Assembly: GCF_000192795.1 (NCBI RefSeq) | Contig: NW_007360648.1 | Span: forward strand, 20,252 to 48,812 | Length of the DNA: 28,561 nt | DNA from: Vavraia culicis subsp. floridensis | Lineage: Eukaryota > Microsporidia > Pleistophoridae | Direction: 5' to 3' | Shown: positions 18,495-27,651 of the stretch, one piece after another | How positions within the stretch are numbered: position 1 is the first letter of the stretch | Layout: each line of letters begins with the position of its first letter | The notes under the pieces: generated by a model | What the model was told of the DNA's origin: nothing | The model's database searches: none | Seen by the model: the letters and a program-made list of their open reading frames with translations, nothing else | Translations under genes and position numbers: made by a program

Positions 18495-19331
18495 ATGCTT
18501 GTTGATATTGCAGTTTACGATAAATTCAATAACTCGCTATTGCTCACAAAGGTGGATACCACCAATCCTGGAACGGTCATAATATACATTGGCGGCATGT
18601 TGTCGGACATGATGCATCCAAAATTTGTATTTGACATGGCTGATAAAATGCATTTTGCAAGCTTTGTACAGCCAATTCTACGGTCACACCCGTTCTTTGG
18701 ATTATGGAGCCTTGCAGATGATGCAGAAGATATCGAGAGGGTGATAGAACACGTTTGCAAAAATTTTAGAAGAGAATTCAGCAAAGGTATGACAGTCGAT
18801 ACAGCACATGGCAACAGCGCTGAATATAGCGAACTGCCAAAAATAATACTACTTGGTCATTCCACTGGCTGCCAATCTGTTCTGCACTATCTTAACACTC
18901 GATTACACTCGTCAAAAATTACCTGTGCAATATTTCTGGGACCGGTGAGTGATCGCGAATATGAAGAAAGCGTCAATCCGAATCTGAGTTACAAACTTGA
19001 GCTTGCTCGGAATAACCCAGAAATGACGTTCTTGCATTTTAATTCTCCGGTGAAGGCTCAACGCTACATTAGTCTTTTTACTAAGTATGGCGACGATGAC
19101 CTGTTCAGCAGCGATTTGCCAAACGAATTTTTTAAGACTCTCAACAAGAGCGGGACACCTTTACATTTTCTGGTCATGAGAGACGACGAATATATGCTTA
19201 AGAGCAATGTGGATTGTTTGAGACTGGTAAATAACGCTGATGTACGAGTTATTGGTGGTGATCATGTCTTTGGAGGTGGTGTTGATGAAATGTTCGGTGT
19301 TCTAAGTGAGATAGTGCAAAAGTATCACTAG
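18495..19331 (+). CDS. DUF1749 (UPF0613) alpha/beta-hydrolase
   Basis: The 278-aa product fits the fungal DUF1749 family, whose members are alpha/beta-hydrolase fold proteins with no firmly known substrate. The oxyanion-type IIYIGGMLSD lies at 29-38. The nucleophile elbow GHSTGCQ is at 121-127, with Ser123. MRDDEYM at 228-234 gives the Asp candidates D230/D231, and GGDHVFGG at 254-261 gives His257. The triad therefore looks intact and the enzyme may be active. The CCCCC run before the ATG fixes the start. The length agrees with the family (about 280-300 aa). The gene stands alone and no neighbour suggests a pathway. Confidence 0.9.
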   Translation: MLVDIAVYDKFNNSLLLTKVDTTNPGTVIIYIGGMLSDMMHPKFVFDMADKMHFASFVQPILRSHPFFGLWSLADDAEDIERVIEHVCKNFRREFSKGMTVDTAHGNSAEYSELPKIILLGHSTGCQSVLHYLNTRLHSSKITCAIFLGPVSDREYEESVNPNLSYKLELARNNPEMTFLHFNSPVKAQRYISLFTKYGDDDLFSSDLPNEFFKTLNKSGTPLHFLVMRDDEYMLKSNVDCLRLVNNADVRVIGGDHVFGGGVDEMFGVLSEIVQKYH

Positions 19332-20069
19332 TAAATATTTTAACTCAAAAATGGATATTTAACTGTAATTTACAGCGTACTATAAGAGAGTACAATACTT
19401 GTAATGGGGAGTATTGTTCATTCCTACTCTGTTAATAGTCGAATTGTGCTGCATCCTGGATTAAGATACAGTTCTATGCTGTAACCAGTGATCTGTCATG
19501 TCATAAGGATACTTCTAGGGAAGGCCGTTCAGATTCAATTACATATTAAAGTGCCAGAAAAGAGCAACCAAACGAACGAGCGGATGCAGTTCAATTAAGA
19601 GCTATTATTTTGAACAGTGACATGCACCTTTTAAGTGGCGCGATGGTTATCAAAACATACTATTGCTGTTTCCTGAAATAGAACTAATATTCGATACCAC
19701 AGCATCACGAAGTAGGGAGTAGCAGATTTCACGAGCATAAAAATGGTCAGAATAACTTCTAGTGTTGTATCTTCACGCAAATAGATCGAATTGTTTCACC
19801 AAAGATGGTTTATTCTTGATCGATTGGTAACGGATCAGCTCTTGGAATTAAAAGGATAAGACGATATCGCACAGTGGGAATATATAGGATAAGATTGGAG
19901 AGCACCAGAGTAAACTGGTGTGTACAAGAACACCACTTCGAAATTGGTTACTCAGTCGTGTTAATTTGTGTGAACAAAATCGAGTACTTCGTACTTATTC
20001 TATCGCAGTATCATATAAAATTCAGACCAGATATTTCATTGTTAAAGACATATTATTGCGATTTTAGCA
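19332..20069. other. Intergenic region, no supported gene
   Basis: A/T-rich spacer before the tRNA gene with no ATG-started frame worth calling. Any upstream promoter for the tRNA would be internal (A and B boxes). Confidence 0.5.
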
Positions 20070-20141
20070 GCCGCATTAGCTCAGCGGTAGAGCGTCAGTC
20101 TTGTAAACTGAAGGTCGGTGGTTCGAGACCGCCATGCGGCT
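20070..20141 (+). tRNA. tRNA-Thr (anticodon TGT)
   Basis: The 72-nt cloverleaf is complete. The acceptor stem is GCCGCAT/ATGCGGC and the D arm is GCTC...GAGC. The anticodon stem TCAGT/ACTGA holds loop CTTGTAA, so the anticodon is TGT. The T arm is GGTGGTTCGAGACCGCC. No intron is present. It reads ACA codons. Confidence 0.97.
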
Positions 20142-20145
20142 TCGG

Positions 20146-20149
20146 TTTT
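20146..20149 (+). terminator. Pol III T-run after tRNA-Thr(TGT)
   Basis: TTTT begins 5 nt after the discriminator base, a minimal Pol III terminator. Confidence 0.6.
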
Positions 20150-20512
20150 ACGTGAGACTGATAACATTATACGGGAGTTTTTGCGGGTTCATGCGACTTT
20201 ACGTGGTGATCGCTCGGCTTTTCGCCACGCTACAACAATGTTCTAGAACCCTTTCTGCATCTGAGCGAGAAAAGCTAACAAGAGAGGATGCGATGCACAA
20301 GTAAAGCCTTTCCTCGAATTGATGAGTCTCTCGTAACAAATGGAACTTTTTGTTTTTTTTCTTGTGGATACTGCAGCATTCTTCTAATCGGTATACACGG
20401 CAGCTGTAGCACGCCTTTCCGCTACAATTCGTTTCTCATCGTTCACTGCCATTCTCAATCACAGATGAAACAAAAACAAATTAACAATATAATCGCGGTG
20501 TGTACGCTCGCT
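20150..20512. other. Intergenic region upstream of the PX gene
   Basis: The PX frame stays open back to ATG 20288, but the extra 75 residues are Cys/Ser-rich with no domain and read like untranslated leader. I therefore treat this as spacer. Confidence 0.45.
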
Positions 20513-20887
20513 ATGTCTGAAGACAACAGCCGTATTCTAGAAATTTCAATACCAACGCACAAAAAGCTCAACAACATCACGCATTACGAAGTACTGTGCA
20601 TTACCAATTTACAAGAGTACAAGAAATGCTATTCGCGTGTTTTTCGCCGCTATAAACAGTTCAGACACCTTTACAAAGTTCTAAATGGAAAGATCGTTCA
20701 ACCAGAGTTTCCCAAGAAAAGGTTTTTTAATTACAAAGAAGAGGTAATAAAGGAGAGGATGGCAATGTTCAGCGTGTGGCTGAGATACATTGCTAAGCTG
20801 GTAGATGACAACAATTGTTATGGCGATGAATGGGCAAAAGAGGTGCTGCGTTTTCTTCAGGATGATAAGTATCCTGGTTATAACTAG
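20513..20887 (+). CDS. Minimal PX-domain protein
   Basis: The 124-aa product is little more than one phox-homology domain. It opens with the beta-strand ILEISIPTHKKL, and HYEVLCI follows. The phosphoinositide-binding motif is SRVFRRYKQFRHLY. The proline/basic segment reads PEFPKKRFF, then VIKERMAMFSVWLRYI and the C-terminal helix EVLRFLQDD. PX domains usually bind PI3P on endosomes, and a small PX-only protein resembles Snx3/Grd19 retromer adaptors. The Arg-Arg-Tyr core is intact, so PI3P binding is likely. I start at ATG 20513 because homology begins there. ATGs at 20465 and 20288 are in frame, and no CCC motif decides between them. Confidence 0.85.
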   Translation: MSEDNSRILEISIPTHKKLNNITHYEVLCITNLQEYKKCYSRVFRRYKQFRHLYKVLNGKIVQPEFPKKRFFNYKEEVIKERMAMFSVWLRYIAKLVDDNNCYGDEWAKEVLRFLQDDKYPGYN

Positions 20888-21605
20888 GAATTGGTATTGA
20901 GCGCTTAGCCGGTAAAAAGTCATTTCCTAGGTTGCTTTCGTGAATGAGCATGAAGTACTTCTGTGTTCCATGGTGCCGATAGATGCTTTAGCAGGCGACT
21001 TGGAGTAAAATCAATTTCTGTTTCGAAAATGTGGCATAGTGGAATGCGAGTTGAATCCATTAAACCAGATTTATTCGCTGTCTAGGGAAAATACAGACTA
21101 TCGTAAGTTTCCACACAATTGATGTTTCAAAGTCAAGCAAACGCACGACCAAAATCTGTGTGAAAGCAGTACAGCGAACAATACTCTGTTTCTTACGCAA
21201 ATTATAGAAGCAATGAATTAAAACCTCAATCCATCCTAAGTATCCCATGAAATGGTCTAATTTTCCAAACTAGTGAACTTCTACAAATTTGGTTCATCTA
21301 ACGTACTGCATACCCAAGAAATATGCGAAGTTCTGTTGCACCGAACCGTTGCAAAACAAATTTTAATACCCGGGACATTCTGCGGGTACACGTCCAAATA
21401 TTTAGATGGTAAGCAAACAGCATTAAAAGTAAAAAATCGGGGACGAGTTAGCGCACTTGATCTATCAATACTTCCGTAAATGCTCTTAGCAGAATTGTTC
21501 ACATAAGCATTTAATTATTCACCTGTAAAACGTGTCTTTACCAGCAAAAAACACGTGGCGTACGCACTACCGTAAAAATAAGAAAATTAAATGATGGACA
21601 CGCTC
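20888..21605. other. Intergenic region, no supported gene
   Basis: The genes on either side are convergent. Open frames here are below 75 codons, and those I checked do not begin with ATG. Nothing is recognised. Confidence 0.5.
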
Positions 21606-23231
21606 TCACAGCTCGAACTGTCCCTCACTTTCCATTCTTTGTTCACCATACTCACTAAAACACATCCACAGAATAACACACGTATAAAATCGCACATCAT
21701 CGGCAAAGTCATCATTGATCGATCCGCACGTGACCGTCTCTGTGATAGTTTCCTCACATTTTTTTACCACTTGTTGAATGTCTGTATGTGTGTACTCTTT
21801 CAGAATATTTTTGGTAACCGAAAATACAAATGCTTCAAGAAGCTTAAGAATGTTGTTCTGCATGAGATAGGATACGAATGGCCTAATTAAGAATTGAGCT
21901 TTGTTACACGTTTGTGCGTAGAAATTGATCTGATTGTTCTTGGTTGCACTGGTACTTGAGGATTTGCTTTTTGTTGCACACGCATCGATCGATTGTTCTC
22001 GCTCTTCTGTACCTTTGCCATCGAATGATGCAATATTTATATTAGTGCAATTTTTGTTGGTGCAATTCGGTTCATTTTTCTCGGTAGCACTGACATGTCG
22101 CTCATCACTGTTCTTACCGCTTTCTTGCATCTCACTTGTGTTTGTCTGTGGTTCATTCTCATCTGATGCCTTCCCAGATTTGTTCTGTGGTTCATTCTTA
22201 CCATGCTCTGCACACTCATCCACCACATCCACTTCCTCACGCTCGTTATTCATTCCACCCCCATCACCGCCCGATTCATATCTTCTCGCGCCATCATCCC
22301 AATAGCTGCCCATCCATCCCTTCAACCTTTCATAGTCACATTTGAACACCACATAGAACATGTAAACCTCCTGTCTGACCATCTCTTCTATCACAAACAT
22401 TTTTGTTCCCAGTGCACCTCCTAGTTCTCCGCACTTTCTCTTCCGTTCTCCCAAATACTTAACCATCAAAAAATACCTCTCCTCTGGACTAAACACATGT
22501 ACAAATGATAGTAACTCGTTGTTACCCAGAAGCGCTGCCGTATTTGTTATTGATCTTCTAAATTCGGCCGCAAAAATACAACGTATCCGCTTTTTTACTA
22601 TTTCCTGTTTAAATTCGTAGTCAGCGTGTCCTAATTTCGTACATAGTTCGTTATAGAGGTTCTTTAAATCAGTAATGGACAATGAATTAAGCGTGTTTTC
22701 GTTTGAGAAGAAGTTTATAAGCTCGTACGGTTTTGTTCTCTTCTCAGTTTCTTTCAGTTCTCGGAAGGTTTGCATCTTTTCGTGTAGAATCGATTGCAGA
22801 GTATCGAACGATTTTATAAAGTCCTTGAAGCTCTTTTTATTGGACTGGTACGTTGTGTACGAATTTAGAGGCGTTGGTTGGTCCTTTCCCTTCTTGTCAT
22901 CAATGAACGCGGTGCCCAAGGTAGGCGTGCTGCTGATAGTGCAATCAACATTCATCTCGGTATTCTTGTTCATTTTTTCTGTATCCTCGCACGGTGCGCG
23001 GCTGACCACGCTCTTCCCGGTGCCAGTGTGCCCATTTTCGTATTTCACCCCGTTCTCGACACTACTATTAGCTCCTACCCTCTCAGCGCACACAAGCCCA
23101 TTCTTAACTAACACCTCAACATCGCCCTCCATTTGTACCTGTCCTCCTGTCTCATTCTCTGTTCCTTTATCTTTTATCACTTTTACCTCTGAGTCAAGAT
23201 CAAACTCCTTCATTGCTGTGCTCTTCCCCAT
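21606..23231 (-). CDS. Unrecognised 541-aa protein with low-complexity segments
   Basis: The frame is open to 23387, but the first ATG is at 23231, giving 541 aa. Residues 1-120 are charged and low in complexity. Residues 130-330 look globular and helical (SFKDFIKSFDTLQSILHEKM, FSPEERYFLMVKYLGERKRK). Residues 330-440 form a Glu/Asn/Ser/Lys-rich insert with recurrent NEPQ/KNEP motifs. The last 100 residues are again folded, with a hydrophobic helix (LIRPFVSYLMQNNILKLLEAF). No catalytic motif or family is recognised. It looks like a conserved core with disordered inserts. No CCC motif precedes the ATG, so the exact start is uncertain. Confidence 0.75.
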   Translation of the reverse strand: MGKSTAMKEFDLDSEVKVIKDKGTENETGGQVQMEGDVEVLVKNGLVCAERVGANSSVENGVKYENGHTGTGKSVVSRAPCEDTEKMNKNTEMNVDCTISSTPTLGTAFIDDKKGKDQPTPLNSYTTYQSNKKSFKDFIKSFDTLQSILHEKMQTFRELKETEKRTKPYELINFFSNENTLNSLSITDLKNLYNELCTKLGHADYEFKQEIVKKRIRCIFAAEFRRSITNTAALLGNNELLSFVHVFSPEERYFLMVKYLGERKRKCGELGGALGTKMFVIEEMVRQEVYMFYVVFKCDYERLKGWMGSYWDDGARRYESGGDGGGMNNEREEVDVVDECAEHGKNEPQNKSGKASDENEPQTNTSEMQESGKNSDERHVSATEKNEPNCTNKNCTNINIASFDGKGTEEREQSIDACATKSKSSSTSATKNNQINFYAQTCNKAQFLIRPFVSYLMQNNILKLLEAFVFSVTKNILKEYTHTDIQQVVKKCEETITETVTCGSINDDFADDVRFYTCVILWMCFSEYGEQRMESEGQFEL

Positions 23232-24139
23232 CTTATCGCGATCTTTTATTTTGTTTGTTTCACGTACCGTTGTAAATGACCTATCAAGTTTAATTAAATG
23301 ATTAATTAGGCAAAACAACCGACCGCCACTAATAACGCCGTATAACGTGGAAATGGTGGATGTGTTACCTATGCTGGGTAATTTCAAGTTTTTTATACGG
23401 AGTTACACATGCTTTTCACGGTGCTTCTTACATGTATTCTGCGGTTTTACCACATTTAAATTTCCGGTTTCTACTCACGGAAGAGAAACATCTTAGCAAT
23501 TGGCATGCATATGTTTCGATCTCCTGAGTAACCCAGAATACGTGTTCGCCGCCTACTACACAAAAGGAAACGCAATTTTTTTAAAGAGTTTGTTTAATGT
23601 TAACATGCGAGTGTTCCAAGTAATCAGACACCTGTTCGAATATTGGTACAGCAGACTGACAGATTAGACCAATAAATGTTTTGAACCATAACATGGGGCA
23701 AATCCACGGTCGAAATGTGTAACGCCAGCAGTTGCATATGTTTTTTATAAGAAAAATGATTAAGGTACCTGACATGACAAGTATCAATGGTTATGAAGCA
23801 AAATGTTTGCAACCAAAACATGTATTAGTGTTTGTCTTAGTGCTATGTTTGTCTCAGAAATTCGTCAGTAATGATCGGTACCAATGGTGTGGCGCATTTT
23901 GAATCTCCTCCGTTAAGACAGGGATCAGGTTCAAAGCAGGAAACAGCCGCATGACTCTGTACGAGCATTTAATCTGATCTGCCGACATGCACCCAAAGCT
24001 ATTGAAGCAATCCCCATCGCTAAAAACCACTATTATGCTAACTTTATACTGTGTCAATATTACAGCATTGCACAACACTACACCTCGGCATTACGTTGCT
24101 TATTCGTACGTTTAGTACTGCATTCTCTCGACGCGAATA
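23232..24139. other. Intergenic region with possible coding relics on the minus strand
   Basis: On the minus strand a 74-codon stretch (24078-23854) reads protein-like (SIIVVFSDGDCFNSFG, then RLFPALNLIPVLTEEIQ) but begins without ATG and ends at a stop. A second stretch (about 23787-23581) contains PMLWFKTFIGLICQSAVPIF. They may be parts of a decayed gene. No family is recognised. Confidence 0.3.
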
Positions 24140-24212
24140 GGCCTCTTAGCTCAGTGGTTAGAGCGTTCCCCTAGTAAGGGAAAGGTCATGAGTTCAAACC
24201 TCGTAGAGGCCT
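24140..24212 (+). tRNA. tRNA-Thr (anticodon AGT)
   Basis: The 73-nt cloverleaf has acceptor stem GGCCTCT/AGAGGCC and D arm GCTC...GAGC. The anticodon stem TTCCC/GGGAA holds loop CTAGTAA, so the anticodon is AGT. The T arm is ATGAG/CTCGT around TTCAAAC. There is no intron. With inosine at position 34 it would read ACU and ACC. Confidence 0.97.
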
Positions 24213-24218
24213 TTTTTT
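24212..24218 (+). terminator. Pol III T7 terminator
   Basis: Seven T residues begin at the discriminator position of tRNA-Thr(AGT). Confidence 0.75.
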
Positions 24219-24353
24219 AACGTTCCAAAAAGTTTAATCTCACACGCAAGCAAACGCAACAAACACCTGGCAAGATCCAAATAACATCGCTTTATTTTTA
24301 CAACTGCTCTCATCAACTGGTGGTAGTGATGCATTATCCTTGCCATCTACGAA

Positions 24354-25289
24354 TTACCTCTTTCTCCTCAGTATTTCCAGCACCTTGCCCTTGCCGTCAT
24401 CCTGATCACTGGACATTACCACTTTTTCAATTTCCAGCAGTTTTTCGTAATAGAAATTCCTCTCTTGTTCTAATTGCACGATGAACTCCGTGAACACTTT
24501 CAATTTCTGTTCGGCACTGTCCAGTTGTGTTCTGCAATTTTCCAACAAATCATCATCTCTTGTTCTTGTGTTGATGTTATTCACAGGCTCTCTTACTTTC
24601 AATGTACCTATCCTATCCTTAGCTGCTCGGTATAAAATATCGCTCTCAATACCTGATTGCTCAGGAGTGCAGCGATCATTCAAGCCGATTTCAGTGATAA
24701 TATCATGATTGCTTCCAACTCTCGGTTCATTAACGCATTTTATCTCGTCGTTCAATCGCCTGTTATCTCTTTTTACGCTATTATATCTCCTTTCCAGGTC
24801 TGTTTTTGAATTTTTTCCGCTATATTTTACCTTTCTTATCTCTTTACTCCGCTCTATCAAATCGTACTTAGGTCCGTTATCACCATTGTGATCTACCATT
24901 AGGCCGTTCTTTGCTCCTTTCTTAGTACTTTTCCGATCATTGTAGCACATTTCAAAGTAGTGTTTGACCATCAACTGCGCAACCTCCAGATTATCCTGCA
25001 ATCTGCAACCAACCATTTTATCTACCGGAAAGAATACCACTATGTTCATTTTCACTAAATATCTTTGCACAATCTTCAAGTTGTTGAATCGCTCTGGTTC
25101 TGTTTTTGGATTGTCATTGATGGAGTGTATCGGAAAATCTGGATATAACTTGTGAAGTAGTTGGGCATACACTACACCGGTGCCTAGAGATTCTATGGAT
25201 GGTATGGAATGGTTCAAAACGGTGGATAGGAATGAGATAAGCTGTGATTTGGTTGTGGGTGGTTGTAATTTATGGGAATATGTCGACAT
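24354..25289 (-). CDS. EB1/MAPRE-family microtubule plus-end protein
   Basis: The 311-aa product has the EB1 (Bim1/Mal3) layout. The N-terminal calponin-homology domain (about 13-115) binds growing microtubule ends. It shows LGTGVVYAQLLHKLYP, FNNLKIVQRYLVKMNI and the hallmark FPVDKMVGCRLQDNLEVAQ at 87-105. A basic, disordered linker follows (120-250). The EB-homology coiled coil at about 250-291 contains QLEQERNFYYEKLLEIE, matching the ERDFYFxKLRxIE signature used for dimerisation and partner binding. The acidic EEY/F tail of animal EB1 is absent, and the protein ends in basic residues (EILRRKR). CCCC lies 13 nt before the ATG. It probably serves the intranuclear spindle. Confidence 0.9.
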   Translation of the reverse strand: MSTYSHKLQPPTTKSQLISFLSTVLNHSIPSIESLGTGVVYAQLLHKLYPDFPIHSINDNPKTEPERFNNLKIVQRYLVKMNIVVFFPVDKMVGCRLQDNLEVAQLMVKHYFEMCYNDRKSTKKGAKNGLMVDHNGDNGPKYDLIERSKEIRKVKYSGKNSKTDLERRYNSVKRDNRRLNDEIKCVNEPRVGSNHDIITEIGLNDRCTPEQSGIESDILYRAAKDRIGTLKVREPVNNINTRTRDDDLLENCRTQLDSAEQKLKVFTEFIVQLEQERNFYYEKLLEIEKVVMSSDQDDGKGKVLEILRRKR

Positions 25290-25302
25290 CCGAGATCAAC
25301 TA

Positions 25303-25306
25303 GGGG
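25303..25306 (-). promoter_or_regulatory. CCCC start-proximal motif
   Basis: On the minus strand CCCC lies 13 nt before the EB1 ATG at 25289. Confidence 0.4.
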
Positions 25307-26041
25307 TACACGAGCAGGATGCAATGAAAAAGGTTATGAATGTGAACATAACAAGATTTTTTCATATGCCAAAGACACAAAACTATAACAGCAGGTAATT
25401 AATGGTGGATATGCACGGATAGCTCACTTATTTTGCCAGAGTTTGTGATACCAAGTCTTCAGAGATAAAATTTTACAACCAGAACTTTTGATAAATTTAA
25501 GACTGACCGTTGATTCGATCGAGCTTAAAGATCAAACTGGAACACTTTTTGCCTCTAACTCATGTCGGGATGTGTAATAAAGGAACGTTTATAAGATAAT
25601 TATTGCCATAGAGGTTATTCCGTGGTATTGCCGCAACCATGGGACTAACAATACATTCGCACCACTGATGACACTTCGTTTTGTCGATTAACATGGAAAC
25701 AAAGACCATACAGACACATAACCTTAGTAAGTGAATTGTTCACATCATCCTTTCATTGGCCAATGGTGCATCAACATTCCCCTTGCGTTCTCGGTACGTT
25801 TTGCACTACCAATTGAACACATACCTCTTCTAGAACGTGATAGTGCTCATTCCTTCTCTACATCTCCTATTATTATAATAAAATTATCATCAGTTGCTCA
25901 TAAAAACTGCGTAAGGACAGCAGTTCACAGGTATTTTCATAAACATATTTTATTAAATATCACTAACAGCCTACTTTGTGACACAGGTTGAGGGATGTCA
26001 TCAACAAAAAAACTTTCCAGCTGCTAAAGATCTCTTATCGG
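25307..26041. other. Intergenic region, no supported gene
   Basis: Open frames are short and unremarkable. The genes on either side are both on the minus strand. Nothing is recognised. Confidence 0.5.
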
Positions 26042-26335
26042 TTACTGCTCCATATTAACCGTCATTAACAAATCGTTCCATACATCCTGTAGAATAATTT
26101 TTATGGAACCATTAATTAATGATTTCGTCCGTTCTTCATCATCTAAAGATGCTTCTCTGTCATTCACAAGTGATGAATCATTCAATTTCACATTGTTCGT
26201 AGATGTTGCTTTGCCATTCATAACCGGTAGCTTATCCTGTTCGACATTATGTAAAGGTTCTACCTTACTACTCGCTGTTAATGACTCAGTCTGATTATAA
26301 TTTCCTGATTGTGTCTCATTATTAGTTACTCTTGC
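26042..26335 (-). pseudogene. Frame-displaced C-terminal segment of the repeat membrane protein
   Basis: Directly past the stop of the repeat-containing gene, a different minus-strand frame is open for 97 codons (26335-26045), ending at TAA 26044-26042. Its composition continues that of the gene (Asn/Ser/Asp/Glu-rich), e.g. NNETQSGNYNQTESLTASSK. It closes with a hydrophobic helical stretch, SIKIILQDVWNDLLM. The switch must lie between 26338 and 26326 and corresponds to one lost base (or two extra). It is either a real frameshift or a sequence error. There is no start signal of its own. Confidence 0.5.
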
Positions 26336-27651
26336 TTATCTTCCAGCTCTGAACTTGTTGGCTTCACCATTTCATCATTTACCTCCTGCTCCTCGTCATG
26401 TTCATAATCGTGCGAAGGTATCGCTGCATCACCTGCCCCCTGTTGAGAATTCAGTTCTGAACTTGTTGGCACCACCATTTCATCATTTACCTCCTGCTCC
26501 TCGTCATGTTCATAATCGTGTGAAGGCATCGTTGCATCACCTGCCCCCTGTTGAGAATTCAGTTCTGAACTTGTTGGCTTCACCATTTCATCATTTACCT
26601 CCTGCTCCTCGTCATGTTCATAATCGTGCGAAGGCATCGTTGCATCACCTGCCCTCTGTTGAGAATTCAGTTCTGAACTTGTTGGCTCCACCATTTCATC
26701 ATTTACCTCCTGCTCCTCGTCCTGTTCATAATCGTGTGAAGGCATCGTTGCATCACCTGCCCTCTGTTGAGAATTCTGCAAAGGTTCATTTTGTGCGCTG
26801 TCCTTTGTTAAATACATCATAACATCATTCGTTTGTGCCGGTGACTTTTGTTTATTTGCCTTAATCTGCAAGTCCTCCATACCTATGTCGGACAGCACAT
26901 TATGTGCCATATTTCCTTGTTCCCTTAGTTGCGAAGAAGTCGATTCTTCCAACATATCGCTCAACTCATGCGCTTGCACCTCAGAGCTTTTCCCATCATC
27001 AACACCTCCCTCGTGCCTTAAAGCAAAATTTTTCCTTTCTACATCTAAACCAACCAGGTCCTCCTCTTCTACTCCTCTAGTATTAGTTGGTAGTTCAAAA
27101 TCTTCATCTACCTTATCTTTACCCACCGCTATCATAGCTGATACTCCTTTCCTATCATCCTTACTTTGATCTGATGGCACACTAGGCGCATTAGTTCGTA
27201 GTTCTTCACTTTTGGCATTGCTTTCAACTGCGTTACCCTCTTCTTGAACCCTACTACGTACTTTTGCAAGATCTGGTATATCCCGCGCTTGTGTCTCAGA
27301 TATTCCTGCCAATGATATCTTACTACATGTTTCTGGACATTTCCTTTCCGTCCATCCCCTTGAACTGTCCTCCAACATTTTTTTCGGAACTGTTCGTTCT
27401 TCCTCGAATACGCGCACCGGCTTTTCGTCAATTAGCGATGTCTTCACGATACGGTTCTCCTCTTCTACCGTACCTTCGTTGTTGCACATCTCAATCTCTC
27501 CTCCACGAGCCTTTTCAGCCAGAATTTCCGATCCTGAATCAGATAACTTGTACCAATTCTTGCGACTGATATACAAGAAAATAACAATGGAAAATGTCAA
27601 AACGAGTAGCAGTGCACAAAGCAGACAAAAAATTTCTTGTCGTCGAATCAT
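26326..27651 (-). CDS. Acidic single-pass membrane protein with four 36-residue repeats
   Basis: The 441-aa product begins at ATG 27651. A basic hexapeptide precedes one hydrophobic segment (about 7-29, IFCLLCALLLVLTFSIVIFL), a signal anchor or signal peptide. About 260 acidic, low-complexity residues follow. Four tandem 36-residue repeats fill 293-436, with consensus parts QQ-AGDAT-PSHDYE and EEQEVNDEMV-PTSSEL. Each repeat is 108 bp and nearly identical in DNA, so the array is young. The frame stops at 26328-26326, but another frame carries on (see the displaced segment). No family is recognised. The layout matches the protein at 13159-13974. A spore-surface, polar-tube or host-facing role is inference. 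Confidence 0.8.
   Translation of the reverse strand: MIRRQEIFCLLCALLLVLTFSIVIFLYISRKNWYKLSDSGSEILAEKARGGEIEMCNNEGTVEEENRIVKTSLIDEKPVRVFEEERTVPKKMLEDSSRGWTERKCPETCSKISLAGISETQARDIPDLAKVRSRVQEEGNAVESNAKSEELRTNAPSVPSDQSKDDRKGVSAMIAVGKDKVDEDFELPTNTRGVEEEDLVGLDVERKNFALRHEGGVDDGKSSEVQAHELSDMLEESTSSQLREQGNMAHNVLSDIGMEDLQIKANKQKSPAQTNDVMMYLTKDSAQNEPLQNSQQRAGDATMPSHDYEQDEEQEVNDEMVEPTSSELNSQQRAGDATMPSHDYEHDEEQEVNDEMVKPTSSELNSQQGAGDATMPSHDYEHDEEQEVNDEMVVPTSSELNSQQGAGDAAIPSHDYEHDEEQEVNDEMVKPTSSELEDKQE
26344..26775 (-). repeat. 108-bp tandem repeat, 4 copies, coding
   Basis: Four in-frame 108-bp units start at 26344, 26452, 26560 and 26668. They differ by only a few bases each. Because the unit is a multiple of three and lacks stops on the other strand, a long antisense open frame also appears (26355-26822), which I regard as a by-product. 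Confidence 0.95.

Noticed and set aside
26355..26822. 155-codon plus-strand open frame with repeats (HHLPPAPRHVHNR)
   Set aside because: It is the antisense of the 108-bp coding repeat, and stays open only because the unit is a multiple of three.
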